DNA from: Lachnospiraceae bacterium FE2018
Lineage (GTDB): Bacteria > Bacillota > Clostridia > Lachnospirales > Lachnospiraceae
Assembly (NCBI GenBank): GCA_000702845.1
Contig: JNKK01000027.1
Coordinates: 1 to 34,601 of the forward strand
Length of the DNA: 34,601 nt
Direction: 5' to 3'
Under the pieces are notes generated by a model. It saw only the letters and a list, made by a program, of their open reading frames with translations, searched no databases and was not told the DNA's origin. Of this stretch, positions 22,999 to 31,606 are shown piece after piece. Each line of letters begins with the position of its first letter. The stretch's first letter is position 1. Made by a program: the position numbers and the translations under genes.

Positions 22999-25427
22999 TG
23001 AAGAACGTAAAAAAACATCTGTTCCCGAATTATGGGTGGAAAAAAAATCTGCTGGCAGTCGCCGTCAGTATCCTGATCTGCTTTCTGGCGTCAGTTCTGT
23101 CAAATCAGATTTCATTGGTCCGGGGGATTTCGCAGTTTGATCTGACAAGCGCGCTTTTGCCTTTATTCGGATTCTCTCTGGGAATCTGGTGGGTGGCCGG
23201 CTTCGCGATTTACAGCGGAGCTGACTTCCTGTTCACCTTACTGCCCCTTGAGACAGGAGACATAGGATTAACGGCTTCCGTTTATGCAGGTGCGGTACTT
23301 CCGCTGATTCTGTTCAGTATCCTTCCCGCGATTCTCTGGTACGGGATCCGTCTGAAAGGGGAAAGTAAGACAGAATATCCGAGACTGGACACCTCTGCGC
23401 ATGTGATCAAGTATTATCTGATCATGCTGGTAAGTGTTGCATTTTACATCCTGCTGGATATGATTACAATGGTCCGGTATCTTTCCATGGATGCAATGTG
23501 GCTGCGCATATACTGGTTCTTTCAGTATTTGGACGTCATACTGATTGTCGGAATCCCGTTTTTAATCGCTATATCCATGATCAGAAACCGGACGCTGACC
23601 ATCAACGAAAGAATGGTGCTGGCGTTTCTGGTAATCGGTGTAATTGCCGCGGCGGCGGGTGCCTATTTTGTGTACCGCAACACGATGTATCTGTCTCCTT
23701 CGCTGTTTGAGGATTACGAAGCGCTGATGAAACCGGGCTACCCGGAACTGACGGATGATGTGGGCGTTCAGATCCTTGAGCGCTATGAGACGTACTGGAA
23801 CCGGTTCTATGTCATGACGGCTGTCATGCTGAACGGGCTGCTTCTGATTGAGATGGCGTTTATGTCATCCATCGAGCGAAAAGTGACGAAGCCGGTGCTG
23901 CATCTGGCAAGCGTTCTGGAGCAGTATGCGAAGCCGGAGGGCACGGAAGCGGATGAGCAGCCTGCGGTGCCGGAGGGCGCGGAAGCGGATGAGCAGCCTG
24001 CGGTGCCGGAGGGCGCGGAAGCGGATGAGCAGCCTGCGGTGCCGGATCGCGTGGAATCGGGAGAACAGGGCGGCAGCACGGAAAACAGTCTCGTGGATAA
24101 TGCGTCGGGGACAATGGATCCCGCGACGATCAAGGAACTCTGCAGACCGTACCGCTACGGGTACGGTGAGATCAGCAGTCTGACGCGGACCTTTGTCAAT
24201 CTGACTGGGCGAGTAGATACCTATACGAAAAACCTCCGTCAGGTCACCGCGGAAAAAGAGCGCATCGGAACGGAGCTGGACGTTGCTTCCAAAATCCAGC
24301 GGGATATGCTGCCGGGCGTCTTTCCGCCATTTCCGAACCGGAAAGAGTTCAGCCTGTACGCAAGCATGACACCGGCAAAAGAAGTAGGAGGCGATTTTTA
24401 CGATTTCTACTTTATCGATGAGGATCATCTCGCGCTGACCATCGCGGACGTCTCCGGAAAGGGGGTTCCGGCTGCCCTTTTCATGGTGATTTCCAAGACG
24501 CTGCTCAAGAACCAGGCGCAGAGAGGTTCATCTCCAAAGGAAATCCTGACGTACGTGAATCATCAGCTGTCCCAGAACAATGAGACAATGATGTTTTGTA
24601 CGGCATGGGTCGGCATCCTGGATCTGCGGGACGGAAAACTGACGGCAGCGAATGCGGGGCATGAGTATCCGGCCGTCCGGCGGCGCGGCGGCAGTTTTGA
24701 ACTGATGAAAAACCATCACGGCCCGGGTCTCGGGGTGTTTGACGGCATCCGCTACAGTGAATATGAAATAACGCTCGCTCCCGGAGACTGCCTGTTTGTA
24801 TATACAGACGGCGTACCGGAAGCAACTGATGCGTCAGAAACAATTCTGGGCGAAGAGCGGATGGTGCGCGCGCTCAACGCGGTCCCGGATGCAGGACCGG
24901 AGGATCTGATCGGAAAGATTCATGAGACGATCCGGGACTTCGTGAAAGAGGAACCCCAGTTTGATGACATAACCATGCTGAGTCTGCAGTTTCTTGAAAT
25001 GTCTGGCCAGAAAAAAGCGCGTGAGACCCTGACGGTTCCGGCACGGGTGGAAAATCTCGGTCGCGTCATGGACTTTATTTCTGCATTGCTTGAAGCAGAC
25101 GGCTGTCAGGAGGATACTCTTTTCAGTGTATCACTTGCCGTAGAGGAAATATTTGTCAACATCGCCAACTACGCCTACGAGGGAGGTGAGGGAGATGTTA
25201 CGGTCGACTATTCATTTGAACCGGAAGGGAAACTTTCGGAAATCGTATTTTCCGATTCCGGTCTGCCGTTTGATCCGACTGCAAGGCCGGCACCGGACAT
25301 CACCCTCAAACCGGATGAGAGGCAGATCGGAGGTCTCGGCATCTATATCGTGAAGCAGACGATGGATGAAGTGAATTATCAATACAGCGGCGGCAAGAAC
25401 ATACTGACAATCCGGAAGAAAATATAA
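22998..25427 (+). CDS. Membrane SpoIIE/RsbU-type PP2C phosphatase with C-terminal RsbW-like GHKL domain
   Basis: An 809-residue signalling protein. Residues about 12-300 contain six or so membrane helices and form a sensor of unknown ligand. Residues 313-348 are three tandem 12-residue Pro/Glu/Ala repeats. A coiled linker leads to the SpoIIE PP2C phosphatase domain (about 430-670): GGDFYDFY (464-471), IADVSGKG (482-489, D484) and FDDITML (655-661), which carry the metal-binding Asp residues. Residues about 680-809 are an intact RsbW-like ATPase domain: VEEIFVNIANYAY (715-727) with E717 and N721, DSG in the G1 box and GGLGIYIVK (778-786) as the ATP lid. Phosphatase and kinase modules for the STAS protein are thus in one chain. 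The last gene of the operon; a hairpin follows at once. Confidence 0.94.
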   Translation: MKNVKKHLFPNYGWKKNLLAVAVSILICFLASVLSNQISLVRGISQFDLTSALLPLFGFSLGIWWVAGFAIYSGADFLFTLLPLETGDIGLTASVYAGAVLPLILFSILPAILWYGIRLKGESKTEYPRLDTSAHVIKYYLIMLVSVAFYILLDMITMVRYLSMDAMWLRIYWFFQYLDVILIVGIPFLIAISMIRNRTLTINERMVLAFLVIGVIAAAAGAYFVYRNTMYLSPSLFEDYEALMKPGYPELTDDVGVQILERYETYWNRFYVMTAVMLNGLLLIEMAFMSSIERKVTKPVLHLASVLEQYAKPEGTEADEQPAVPEGAEADEQPAVPEGAEADEQPAVPDRVESGEQGGSTENSLVDNASGTMDPATIKELCRPYRYGYGEISSLTRTFVNLTGRVDTYTKNLRQVTAEKERIGTELDVASKIQRDMLPGVFPPFPNRKEFSLYASMTPAKEVGGDFYDFYFIDEDHLALTIADVSGKGVPAALFMVISKTLLKNQAQRGSSPKEILTYVNHQLSQNNETMMFCTAWVGILDLRDGKLTAANAGHEYPAVRRRGGSFELMKNHHGPGLGVFDGIRYSEYEITLAPGDCLFVYTDGVPEATDASETILGEERMVRALNAVPDAGPEDLIGKIHETIRDFVKEEPQFDDITMLSLQFLEMSGQKKARETLTVPARVENLGRVMDFISALLEADGCQEDTLFSVSLAVEEIFVNIANYAYEGGEGDVTVDYSFEPEGKLSEIVFSDSGLPFDPTARPAPDITLKPDERQIGGLGIYIVKQTMDEVNYQYSGGKNILTIRKKI
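23934..24041 (+). repeat. Three tandem 36-bp repeats inside the SpoIIE-like gene
   Basis: Three 36-base units code PEGTEADEQPAV, PEGAEADEQPAV and PEGAEADEQPAV; copies 2 and 3 look identical at DNA level. A decayed fourth unit (PDRVESGEQ) follows. The unit length is a multiple of three, so copy-number change would keep the frame and alter only the linker length. Confidence 0.92.
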
Positions 25428-25430
25428 GAC

Positions 25431-25460
25431 ACAGGTGCCGGGATTGTCCGGCACCTGTTT
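25431..25460 (+). terminator. Terminator at the end of the acyl-ligase/partner-switch operon
   Basis: A perfect 11-bp GC-rich stem (ACAGGTGCCGG with CCGGCACCTGT) with a 6-base loop is followed by a short, interrupted T-run. It starts three bases after the stop codon. Confidence 0.75.
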
Positions 25461-25559
25461 GTATATAACGGCATGTTATAAAGAATGTTTTTAACTGATG
25501 TGACTGGCTGATGTTTTGAATGGTGTTTTAAATGGTATTTTGTATGAAAGGAGCAGCTC

Positions 25560-25994
25560 ATGGAAGATAATTTCAACAGCGGGAATCAGATCACTGATCT
25601 GACGGAGAAACTCATGGATGTGGAGAAAAAGCAGTACAACATGCTCCGGATTATGATGGCTGCGAATGTCGTGCTGGCTGTCGGGCTGATTCTGGCGATG
25701 CTTCTGATCGTTCCGAAGCTGCTTTCCGTTGCAAATGACGCCCAGCAGGCAGTGACAGATGTACACGCGCTGGCGGGATCCGCAGAGAATACGCTGAAGG
25801 GCATCGACGGTATGGTTGAGAACGCGAATAAAACAATTTCAACTGCGGGAAAAGTTGTGGAAGAAAACACTGAGGAAATGGAAGAGGCACTCGACCATAT
25901 CAACGGAATTGATTTCGAGTCTCTGAATCAGGCGATTAAGGATCTCGCGGATGCAGTCGAACCACTCGGGAACCTTTCCCGGATGTTCCCATAA
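25560..25994 (+). CDS. Small single-helix membrane protein with a long helical outer domain
   Basis: A 144-residue protein with AAAGGAG just before the ATG. Residues 1-30 are acidic and cytoplasmic, about 31-55 are a membrane helix (MMAANVVLAVGLILAMLLIVP), and about 56-144 are Ala/Glu/Asn-rich with heptad-like spacing (coiled-coil propensity). It resembles the loose class of DUF948-like or methyl-accepting-type helical membrane proteins, but I cannot assign a family. It lies between the partner-switch operon and the MEMO/AMMECR1 gene, 73 bases before the latter. Function unknown. Confidence 0.75.
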   Translation: MEDNFNSGNQITDLTEKLMDVEKKQYNMLRIMMAANVVLAVGLILAMLLIVPKLLSVANDAQQAVTDVHALAGSAENTLKGIDGMVENANKTISTAGKVVEENTEEMEEALDHINGIDFESLNQAIKDLADAVEPLGNLSRMFP

Positions 25995-26067
25995 ACGGCA
26001 GGAAGGACATCTACCCACCTGACGACAGCTCTTTTTTGATAACTGACCCGAGAGAAAGGAGAATAAA

Positions 26068-27459
26068 ATGGCTATCATCGCAGCTTATATGGTTCCGCAT
26101 CCGCCGATGATTGTCCCGCAGATCGGCCGCGGCAGTGAAAAACAGGTCGCGGCGACGACGCGCGCCTATGAACAGATTGCAGATGAAATCGCGCGGCTCC
26201 GCCCCGAAACCATCGTCATTACCAGTCCGCACAGCATCATGTATTCGGATTATTTCCATATTTCGCCAGGCCGGAAAGCCGGGGGATCGTTCGTGCGGTT
26301 CGGCGTGCCGGAAGTCCGGTTTGATGAGCAATACGATGTGGAACTGCGGGAGGAAATCTGTGCACTGGCAGATCAGGCAGGATTTCCGGCCGGAACGCTG
26401 GGAGAGCAGGATCCGCAGCTGGACCACGGCTGCATGGTGCCGCTTTATTTCATCCGGAAAGCATACGAGGCGATGGATTTCAATATCCTGCGGATTGGCC
26501 TCTCGGGCCTCCCGCTTACCGATCATTACCGTCTGGGGCAGATGATCCGGCAGGCGGCGGACGCGCTTGACCGGCGTGTCGTTCTGGTGGCGAGCGGAGA
26601 TCTCTCGCATAAACTGCAGGAATACGGGCCGTACGGATTTGCCCCGGAGGGGCCGCAGTATGATGCCCGGATCATGGATGTCTGCGCCCGCGCGGCATTT
26701 GACGAATTGTTTGATTTCAGCGAGGCATTCTGCGACAAAGCCGCTGAGTGCGGCCACCGGTCTTTTGTCATAATGGCCGGCGCGCTGGACGGAATGGAAG
26801 TTGAGGCAAAACAGCTCTCGCATGAAGACGTTACCGGCGTCGGCTACGGAATCTGCACGTACCATCCTGTAAATTACTCGAAATCCCGCAGATTTCTCGA
26901 CCGCTATCTGGAAAAAACGGACGCAGAACTGCAGAAAAAGCGGGATGAATCAGATGCATATGTGCAGCTTGCGCGGCAGTCTCTGGAAACCTACGTCACA
27001 AAACAGCAGAAAATAAAAGTGCCGAAGAATCTTCCGGATGAAATGACAACCCGCCGCGCAGGGGTATTTGTCTCGCTCCACGAACATGACCGGCTGCGGG
27101 GCTGCATCGGAACCATTCTTCCGACGACGGGAAGTATTGCAGAGGAAATTATCCGTAATGCCATCAGCGCATCGACACAGGATCCCCGGTTCGAGCCGGT
27201 TACGCCGGACGAACTGAAATGGCTGGATGTCAGCGTCGATGTACTCGGGGATCCCGAGCGGATCGACAGCATCGACGAGCTGGATGTCAGGCGGTACGGC
27301 GTCATTGTGTCAAGCGGGGCACGGCGCGGTCTTTTGCTGCCGGATCTGGACGGCGTAGATACACCGGAACAGCAGGTATCGATTGCGATGCGCAAAGGCG
27401 GAATCGACGAAGATGAGCCGGTTGTGCTGGAGCGATTTGAAGTAATCCGTCATCATTAA
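26068..27459 (+). CDS. AmmeMemoRadiSam system protein: MEMO-like and AMMECR1 domains fused
   Basis: A 463-residue cytoplasmic protein, with AAAGGAG before the ATG. Residues about 1-270 are the MEMO/class III extradiol-dioxygenase-like domain: VPHPPMIVP, ITSPHS, DHGCMVPLYF and VASGDLSHKL keep the His/Asp positions of that metal-binding fold. Residues about 290-463 are an AMMECR1 domain, with the hallmark LRGCIG (343-348) and a late RRGLLLPDL segment. The two are separate proteins (A and B) in many genomes. The radical SAM partner follows 13 bases downstream, completing the three-part AmmeMemoRadiSam set. The system is widespread but its biochemical role is not established; the parts suggest a modification reaction using a radical and a metal. 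Confidence 0.94.
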   Translation: MAIIAAYMVPHPPMIVPQIGRGSEKQVAATTRAYEQIADEIARLRPETIVITSPHSIMYSDYFHISPGRKAGGSFVRFGVPEVRFDEQYDVELREEICALADQAGFPAGTLGEQDPQLDHGCMVPLYFIRKAYEAMDFNILRIGLSGLPLTDHYRLGQMIRQAADALDRRVVLVASGDLSHKLQEYGPYGFAPEGPQYDARIMDVCARAAFDELFDFSEAFCDKAAECGHRSFVIMAGALDGMEVEAKQLSHEDVTGVGYGICTYHPVNYSKSRRFLDRYLEKTDAELQKKRDESDAYVQLARQSLETYVTKQQKIKVPKNLPDEMTTRRAGVFVSLHEHDRLRGCIGTILPTTGSIAEEIIRNAISASTQDPRFEPVTPDELKWLDVSVDVLGDPERIDSIDELDVRRYGVIVSSGARRGLLLPDLDGVDTPEQQVSIAMRKGGIDEDEPVVLERFEVIRHH

Positions 27460-27472
27460 ACAGGGAGAAATC

Positions 27473-28333
27473 ATGCCAAACTGTAACGTTTGTTTTAGAA
27501 ATTGTGAACTGCGTGAAGGGCAGCGGGGCTTCTGCAAAGCCCGTATCTGTCAGGACGGCCGCATTGTGCCGGAAAACTACGGGAAAATCACTTCTCTCGC
27601 GCTGGATCCGATTGAGAAGAAACCGCTGAATCGTTTCTTTCCGGGCAGTCTGATTTTGTCAGCCGGCAGCTACGGGTGTAATCTCAGATGCCCCTTCTGT
27701 CAGAATTTTGAAATCACCTGGTCGGAAGAAGCAGAACGCTTCCGGACAGAAGCGGAATATGTTTCGCCGGAAGACCTTGCTGCGACAGCCTATGCATATC
27801 AGCCGAAAGGAAATATCGGCGTCGCATTCACCTATAACGAACCGCTGATCGGTTATGAATACATTCTTGATACGGCAAAGCTGGTGCATAAGATGGGGAT
27901 GAAAAATGTTCTGGTGACAAACGGCACTGCAAGCCTGCAGGTTCTTGAGAAACTGGCGCCGTATATCGATGCCATGAATATCGATTTGAAAGGATTCACA
28001 GATCGCTATTACAGTGAACTGCTCAAAGGCAGCCGGAGCATGGTTATGGATTTTATCCGGGAAGCTGTAAAGATCTGCCATATAGAGCTGACCACCCTCA
28101 TTATACCCGGAGAAAATGATACACCAGAAGAAATGGAAAAGATCGCTGCATGGATCGCTGGTCTGACCGGCGTGTATGAGGGCAGGCCGGGAAACGAAAT
28201 CCCCCTGCACATTTCCCGATTCTTCCCGCGTTTTCATATGCAGGACAGAGGTCCGACAGATGTGAGACGCGTTTATGAACTTGCGGCGGCAGCACGCAGG
28301 ACTCTGAAGTATGTTTATACAGGCAACTGTTGA
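27473..28333 (+). CDS. amrS: AmmeMemoRadiSam system radical SAM enzyme
   Basis: A 286-residue radical SAM enzyme related to pyruvate-formate-lyase activases. GGGAGAAA precedes the ATG. The N-terminus carries extra cysteines (C4, C7, C11, C20, C25 region) that are typical of this subfamily. The 4Fe-4S cluster motif C-x3-C-x2-C is present as C69, C73 and C76 (YGCNLRCPFC). GNIGVAFTYNEPLIGYEY and ITNG-like VLVTNGT segments follow. It is coupled to the MEMO/AMMECR1 fusion gene (13-base gap). The next gene has its own promoter, so this is the end of the unit, though no clear terminator was found. Confidence 0.93.
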   Translation: MPNCNVCFRNCELREGQRGFCKARICQDGRIVPENYGKITSLALDPIEKKPLNRFFPGSLILSAGSYGCNLRCPFCQNFEITWSEEAERFRTEAEYVSPEDLAATAYAYQPKGNIGVAFTYNEPLIGYEYILDTAKLVHKMGMKNVLVTNGTASLQVLEKLAPYIDAMNIDLKGFTDRYYSELLKGSRSMVMDFIREAVKICHIELTTLIIPGENDTPEEMEKIAAWIAGLTGVYEGRPGNEIPLHISRFFPRFHMQDRGPTDVRRVYELAAAARRTLKYVYTGNC

Positions 28334-28397
28334 GCGGTGCCTGGTTGTGCAAAACGTCAATACTAGCCCTTTTCTTCCTACAAAAACTATCTAAAAT

Positions 28398-28426
28398 TTG
28401 CATTTCACGCGATAGTGTAGTAAAAT
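28398..28426 (+). promoter_or_regulatory. SigA-type promoter of the 5-oxoproline locus
   Basis: TTGCAT (28398-28403), exactly 17 bases, TAAAAT (28421-28426). Transcription would start near 28433, about 30 bases before the transporter start codon. Confidence 0.75.
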
Positions 28427-28464
28427 GGCAAAGTAATTTGTTAATCGTGAGAGGAGAGTTAGTA

Positions 28465-29733
28465 ATGAGTAGTATTGGTACAAGAATTAAAAACGTAGGA
28501 CCGGGCGCGCTCGTCGCTGCCGCTTTCATTGGACCGGGTACAGTTACATCCTGTTCAATCTCAGGTGCAACGGCCGGCTACACGCTTCTGTGGGCGATGT
28601 TGCTTTCAGTTATTTCTGTTATCATCATGCAGTCCATGGCAGCACGTCTGGGAATCGTCTCCGGCATGGGACTTGGCGAAGCGCTCCGGACGAAGTTTAC
28701 CGGCGCCGGCGCGCGGATCCTGATCAGCATCCTGGTCATCGCGGCCGTTTTCGTCGGCAACATCGCGTATGAGACCGGCAACCTGACAGGTTCTGTTCTG
28801 GGTATCCAGGCAGCATTCCCGGCAACGGGCAGCGGAACAGCGAAGATCATCATCGCGCTGGTTCTCGGTATTATCGCATTTATCCTGCTGTTCTCCGGCA
28901 GCTATCAGCGTGTCGAGAACATCCTGACCGCTCTGGTTGTCCTGATGGGAATTATCTTCCTGATCTGCGCATTTGCAGCAAGCCCGGACTGGGGCGCAGT
29001 TGCAAAGGGTCTGTTCGGATTTAAGGTGCCGGACGGCGGCGACTGGATGACAGTTGCAGCACTGATGGGTACCACCGTCGTGCCGTACAATATTTATCTC
29101 CACGCAGCTTCGGCTTCCACAAAGTGGGGACATTCCGGCGACAAAGAAGATGCACTGGCAAACTCCAGATTTGACTCTGTCATTTCCATCGGCCTTGGCG
29201 GCATCATTTCCATGGCAATCATCGTCTGCGCGGCAGCTACCATTCACGCAACCGGCGGCGAGATCGCATCCGGCGCAGATATGGCGAAAGCGCTGACACC
29301 GCTTCTCGGAAGCTGGGCAACCGTTATCTTCGGGATCGGTCTCTTTGCAGCAGGTATCACAAGTACCCTGACCGCACCGCTGGCAGCAGCATTTGCTTCC
29401 TCCGGTATTCTGGGATGGGGCGAGGATATGAAGAAGGCACGCTTCAAAGTCTTCTGGATCATCGTTCTTGCATTCGGTATCTTTGCAACCTGCACACTCG
29501 GCGCCAGCCCGACACAGATCATCCTGTTCGCACAGGCTGCAAACGCGCTGCTTCTGCCGATCACAGGTATCCTGCTTCTGATCGTTGCGAATGACAGCAA
29601 GATCATGAAGAACCACAAGAACAAAATGTGGTTCAACATCCTGGTTGTTCTGGTAATCGCAATCTTCATCTTCATCGCTGCAAGAAATATGCGCGCATTT
29701 ATCACAGGACTGCAGGCTCTGATTGCAGGCTGA
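28465..29733 (+). CDS. Nramp-family transporter, YcsG-like, probably for 5-oxoproline or a related acid
   Basis: A 422-residue protein with about 11 membrane helices. The start at 28465 is chosen for GAGAGGAG upstream and the promoter at 28398; the frame is open further upstream but lacks a ribosome site there. The fold is Nramp (SLC11), but the metal site is altered. In helix 1 the canonical DPGN is G23-P24-G25-T26. In helix 6 the canonical MPH is V206-P207-Y208, followed by NIYLH. The Asp, Asn and Met that bind Mn2+/Fe2+ in true Nramps are therefore absent. In Bacillus subtilis an Nramp-like gene, ycsG, sits in the ycsF-ycsG-ycsI-kipI-kipA cluster, whose relatives are all present here. I infer uptake of 5-oxoproline or a similar organic acid instead of a metal. 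Confidence 0.88.
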   Translation: MSSIGTRIKNVGPGALVAAAFIGPGTVTSCSISGATAGYTLLWAMLLSVISVIIMQSMAARLGIVSGMGLGEALRTKFTGAGARILISILVIAAVFVGNIAYETGNLTGSVLGIQAAFPATGSGTAKIIIALVLGIIAFILLFSGSYQRVENILTALVVLMGIIFLICAFAASPDWGAVAKGLFGFKVPDGGDWMTVAALMGTTVVPYNIYLHAASASTKWGHSGDKEDALANSRFDSVISIGLGGIISMAIIVCAAATIHATGGEIASGADMAKALTPLLGSWATVIFGIGLFAAGITSTLTAPLAAAFASSGILGWGEDMKKARFKVFWIIVLAFGIFATCTLGASPTQIILFAQAANALLLPITGILLLIVANDSKIMKNHKNKMWFNILVVLVIAIFIFIAARNMRAFITGLQALIAG

Positions 29734-29768
29734 TTAAAAAGCTTAACACAGACACATTAAATACCTGG

Positions 29769-29803
29769 CGGAAGCCTGCCATATTGACAGGCTTCCGTCT
29801 TTC
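29769..29803 (+). terminator. Hairpin between the YcsG-like gene and pxpB
   Basis: A perfect 10-bp stem (CGGAAGCCTG with CAGGCTTCCG) and 9-base loop with a weak T-rich tail (TCTTTCATT). It may be a partial terminator that lowers expression of the downstream pxp genes relative to the transporter. No clear second promoter was found before pxpB. Confidence 0.65.
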
Positions 29804-29875
29804 ATTGAATCAGAAGAACGACAGGGAAGCGTTTTGCGCCCCGGTCAGCTGATCAATTAGTGAAAAGGAACAGAT

Positions 29876-30601
29876 ATGGAATATAAAATTCTCCCGGTTG
29901 GCGATTCCGCGCTGACGATTGTCTTCGGAAATGAAATCGATCCGGAGATCAGCCGAATCGTGCGAATTGCCAGAAAGACGCTTGCAAAAAAGAAAATCAA
30001 AGGGGTCACCGAGTACGTTCAGACGTACGCGACGCTGATGGTGCATTACCGTCCCCTTGTCATCGGATTTGACAAGCTCGCAGAGAAGATCGAGGCAGAG
30101 CTTTCCGTCATGAATTTCGAGGGTGACCGGATGAAGAAGAAAACCATTCTGATCCCGGTCTGCTACGGCGGAGAATTCGGTCCGGACCTGCCGACGGTCA
30201 GCGAACACGCCGGCATCTCGGAGCAGGAAGTCATCGAGCGGCACACCAGCCCGGACTATCTGATTTACATGCTCGGCTTCATGCCCGGATTCGTCTACCT
30301 CGGCGGCATGGATAAATCCATCAGCACGCCGCGTCTGAAGGACCCGCGCGAACGTCTGGAAAAGGGTTCCGTCGGAATCGCCGGCGACCAGACCGGCATC
30401 TACCCGCTGGTATCGCCGGGCGGATGGCAGATCATCGGCCGGACGCCGCTGGAATTGTACGATCCCAACCGCGAGAAGCCGATTCTCTACGAGGCGGGCG
30501 AATATATCCGGTTCATTCCGATTGAAAAAGAGGAATTCTTCCATATAAGAAGGATGATCGAAAACGGCGAATATGAATACCAATGGATCAAGGAGGGCTG
30601 A
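29876..30601 (+). CDS. pxpB: 5-oxoprolinase subunit PxpB (KipI family)
   Basis: A 241-residue cytoplasmic protein, start supported by AAAAGGA. The family pattern is visible in MEYKILPVGDSALTIVFG at the N-terminus, GFMPGFVYLGGMD (about 138-150) and GSVGIAGDQTGIYPLVSPGGW (about 161-181). PxpB and PxpC together with PxpA form the ATP-dependent bacterial 5-oxoprolinase, which opens 5-oxoproline (pyroglutamate) to glutamate. Its B. subtilis homologue was first described as the KinA inhibitor KipI. The gene is followed by pxpC after three bases. Confidence 0.95.
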   Translation: MEYKILPVGDSALTIVFGNEIDPEISRIVRIARKTLAKKKIKGVTEYVQTYATLMVHYRPLVIGFDKLAEKIEAELSVMNFEGDRMKKKTILIPVCYGGEFGPDLPTVSEHAGISEQEVIERHTSPDYLIYMLGFMPGFVYLGGMDKSISTPRLKDPRERLEKGSVGIAGDQTGIYPLVSPGGWQIIGRTPLELYDPNREKPILYEAGEYIRFIPIEKEEFFHIRRMIENGEYEYQWIKEG

Positions 30602-30604
30602 GCA

Positions 30605-31588
30605 ATGGCAATGCATGTGATTTTTCCCGGGCCCCGCACCACGATCCAGGACAAAGGGCGGCTGGGCTACCAGAACAGCGGATTCGCGCCCAGCGGATTT
30701 ATTGACCGCGTGGCTTCCAGAATGGCAAATTGCCTGGTAAACAATCTGGATTCGGAGGCTGTCATCGAATTCTGCCTCGCCGGACCCATTCTCCGGTTTG
30801 ACGAGGAGGTAAATATTGCTGTCTGCGGCGGCGATTTCACCATTGATGTGGAAGGAAAGAAATACCCCGCAAACAAGGCGGTCCACGTACCTGCCGGCAA
30901 AATGATTACCATCATCACCGGAAATGTCGGAACCTTCGGGTCCATCGCAATCGGCGGCGGGCTGGATATTCCGGAGGTCATGGGCAGCCGGAGCACAAAT
31001 GTGCGCTGCGGTATCGGCGGATTCCATGGCCGCGCCCTGCAGGCCGGCGACACCATCGAACTGCGGCATCCGGGCTTCGGCAAGCAGAATCTCTCCTGGC
31101 GGTGGGTGCCCGAGCGGCATCTCGTCTCCCCGGAAGACAAGGAGACGACACATATCCGCGTACTGCCGGGACCGCAGGAGGATATGTTCACGGAAAAAGG
31201 AATCGAGACCTTCTATTCGAGCAAATATACCATCAGCAACCAGAGTGACCGCATGGGCTTCCGCCTGAAAGGACCGGAAGTCGAGACCGTAAACGGACCG
31301 GACATCCTGTCCGACGGCATCGTCAACGGCAGTGTGCAGATCTCCGGCACCGGCGAACCCATCGTCATGATGGCAGACCGCCAGACCACCGGCGGCTACG
31401 CCAAGATCGCGTCGATTATCAATGTGGACATTCCGCTGTTCGCCCAGCTGCGACCGGGACAGAAGGTGCTCTTTACAAGATGCACGATCCAGGAATCCCA
31501 GCGGCTGATGCGCGAAGCGAATAAGGCGTGGAAGGAACATAGAAGGAATCTGAGAGGACCGCTGTTTTTACCGCGTGAAGAAGAATAA
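30605..31588 (+). CDS. pxpC: 5-oxoprolinase subunit PxpC (KipA family)
   Basis: A 327-residue cytoplasmic protein with AAGGAGG upstream; a second ATG two codons later is possible. The biotin-dependent-carboxylase-like fold signature runs FPGPRTTIQDKGRLGYQNSG at the N-terminus, with CGGDF and IAIGGGLDIPEVMGSRST in the middle and SDRMGFRLKGP and DGIVNGSVQISGTGEPI near the end. It forms a complex with PxpB, with PxpA completing the 5-oxoprolinase. It follows pxpB by three bases and precedes the YcsI-like gene by 18. Confidence 0.95.
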   Translation: MAMHVIFPGPRTTIQDKGRLGYQNSGFAPSGFIDRVASRMANCLVNNLDSEAVIEFCLAGPILRFDEEVNIAVCGGDFTIDVEGKKYPANKAVHVPAGKMITIITGNVGTFGSIAIGGGLDIPEVMGSRSTNVRCGIGGFHGRALQAGDTIELRHPGFGKQNLSWRWVPERHLVSPEDKETTHIRVLPGPQEDMFTEKGIETFYSSKYTISNQSDRMGFRLKGPEVETVNGPDILSDGIVNGSVQISGTGEPIVMMADRQTTGGYAKIASIINVDIPLFAQLRPGQKVLFTRCTIQESQRLMREANKAWKEHRRNLRGPLFLPREEE

Positions 31589-31606
31589 GGAGGAAAGGGT
31601 AGAAGA

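Noticed and set aside
23934-24041. Possible CRISPR array (36-bp repeats)
   Set aside because: The units are directly adjacent with no spacers and code an in-frame Pro/Glu/Ala linker.
28606-29616. A 336-codon minus-strand frame rich in Cys and Asp under the YcsG-like gene
   Set aside because: It is a shadow of a membrane-protein gene read antisense. The odd composition follows from the hydrophobic codons on the other strand.
28465-29733. Assignment as a manganese transporter (MntH)
   Set aside because: The metal-binding residues of helices 1 and 6 are replaced, and the gene leads a 5-oxoproline operon.
29810-31540. A long minus-strand open frame (576 codons) across pxpB and pxpC
   Set aside because: It is antisense to two clear, well-conserved genes, has no ribosome site and shows no family signature. 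GC-rich codon use leaves the opposite strand free of stops.
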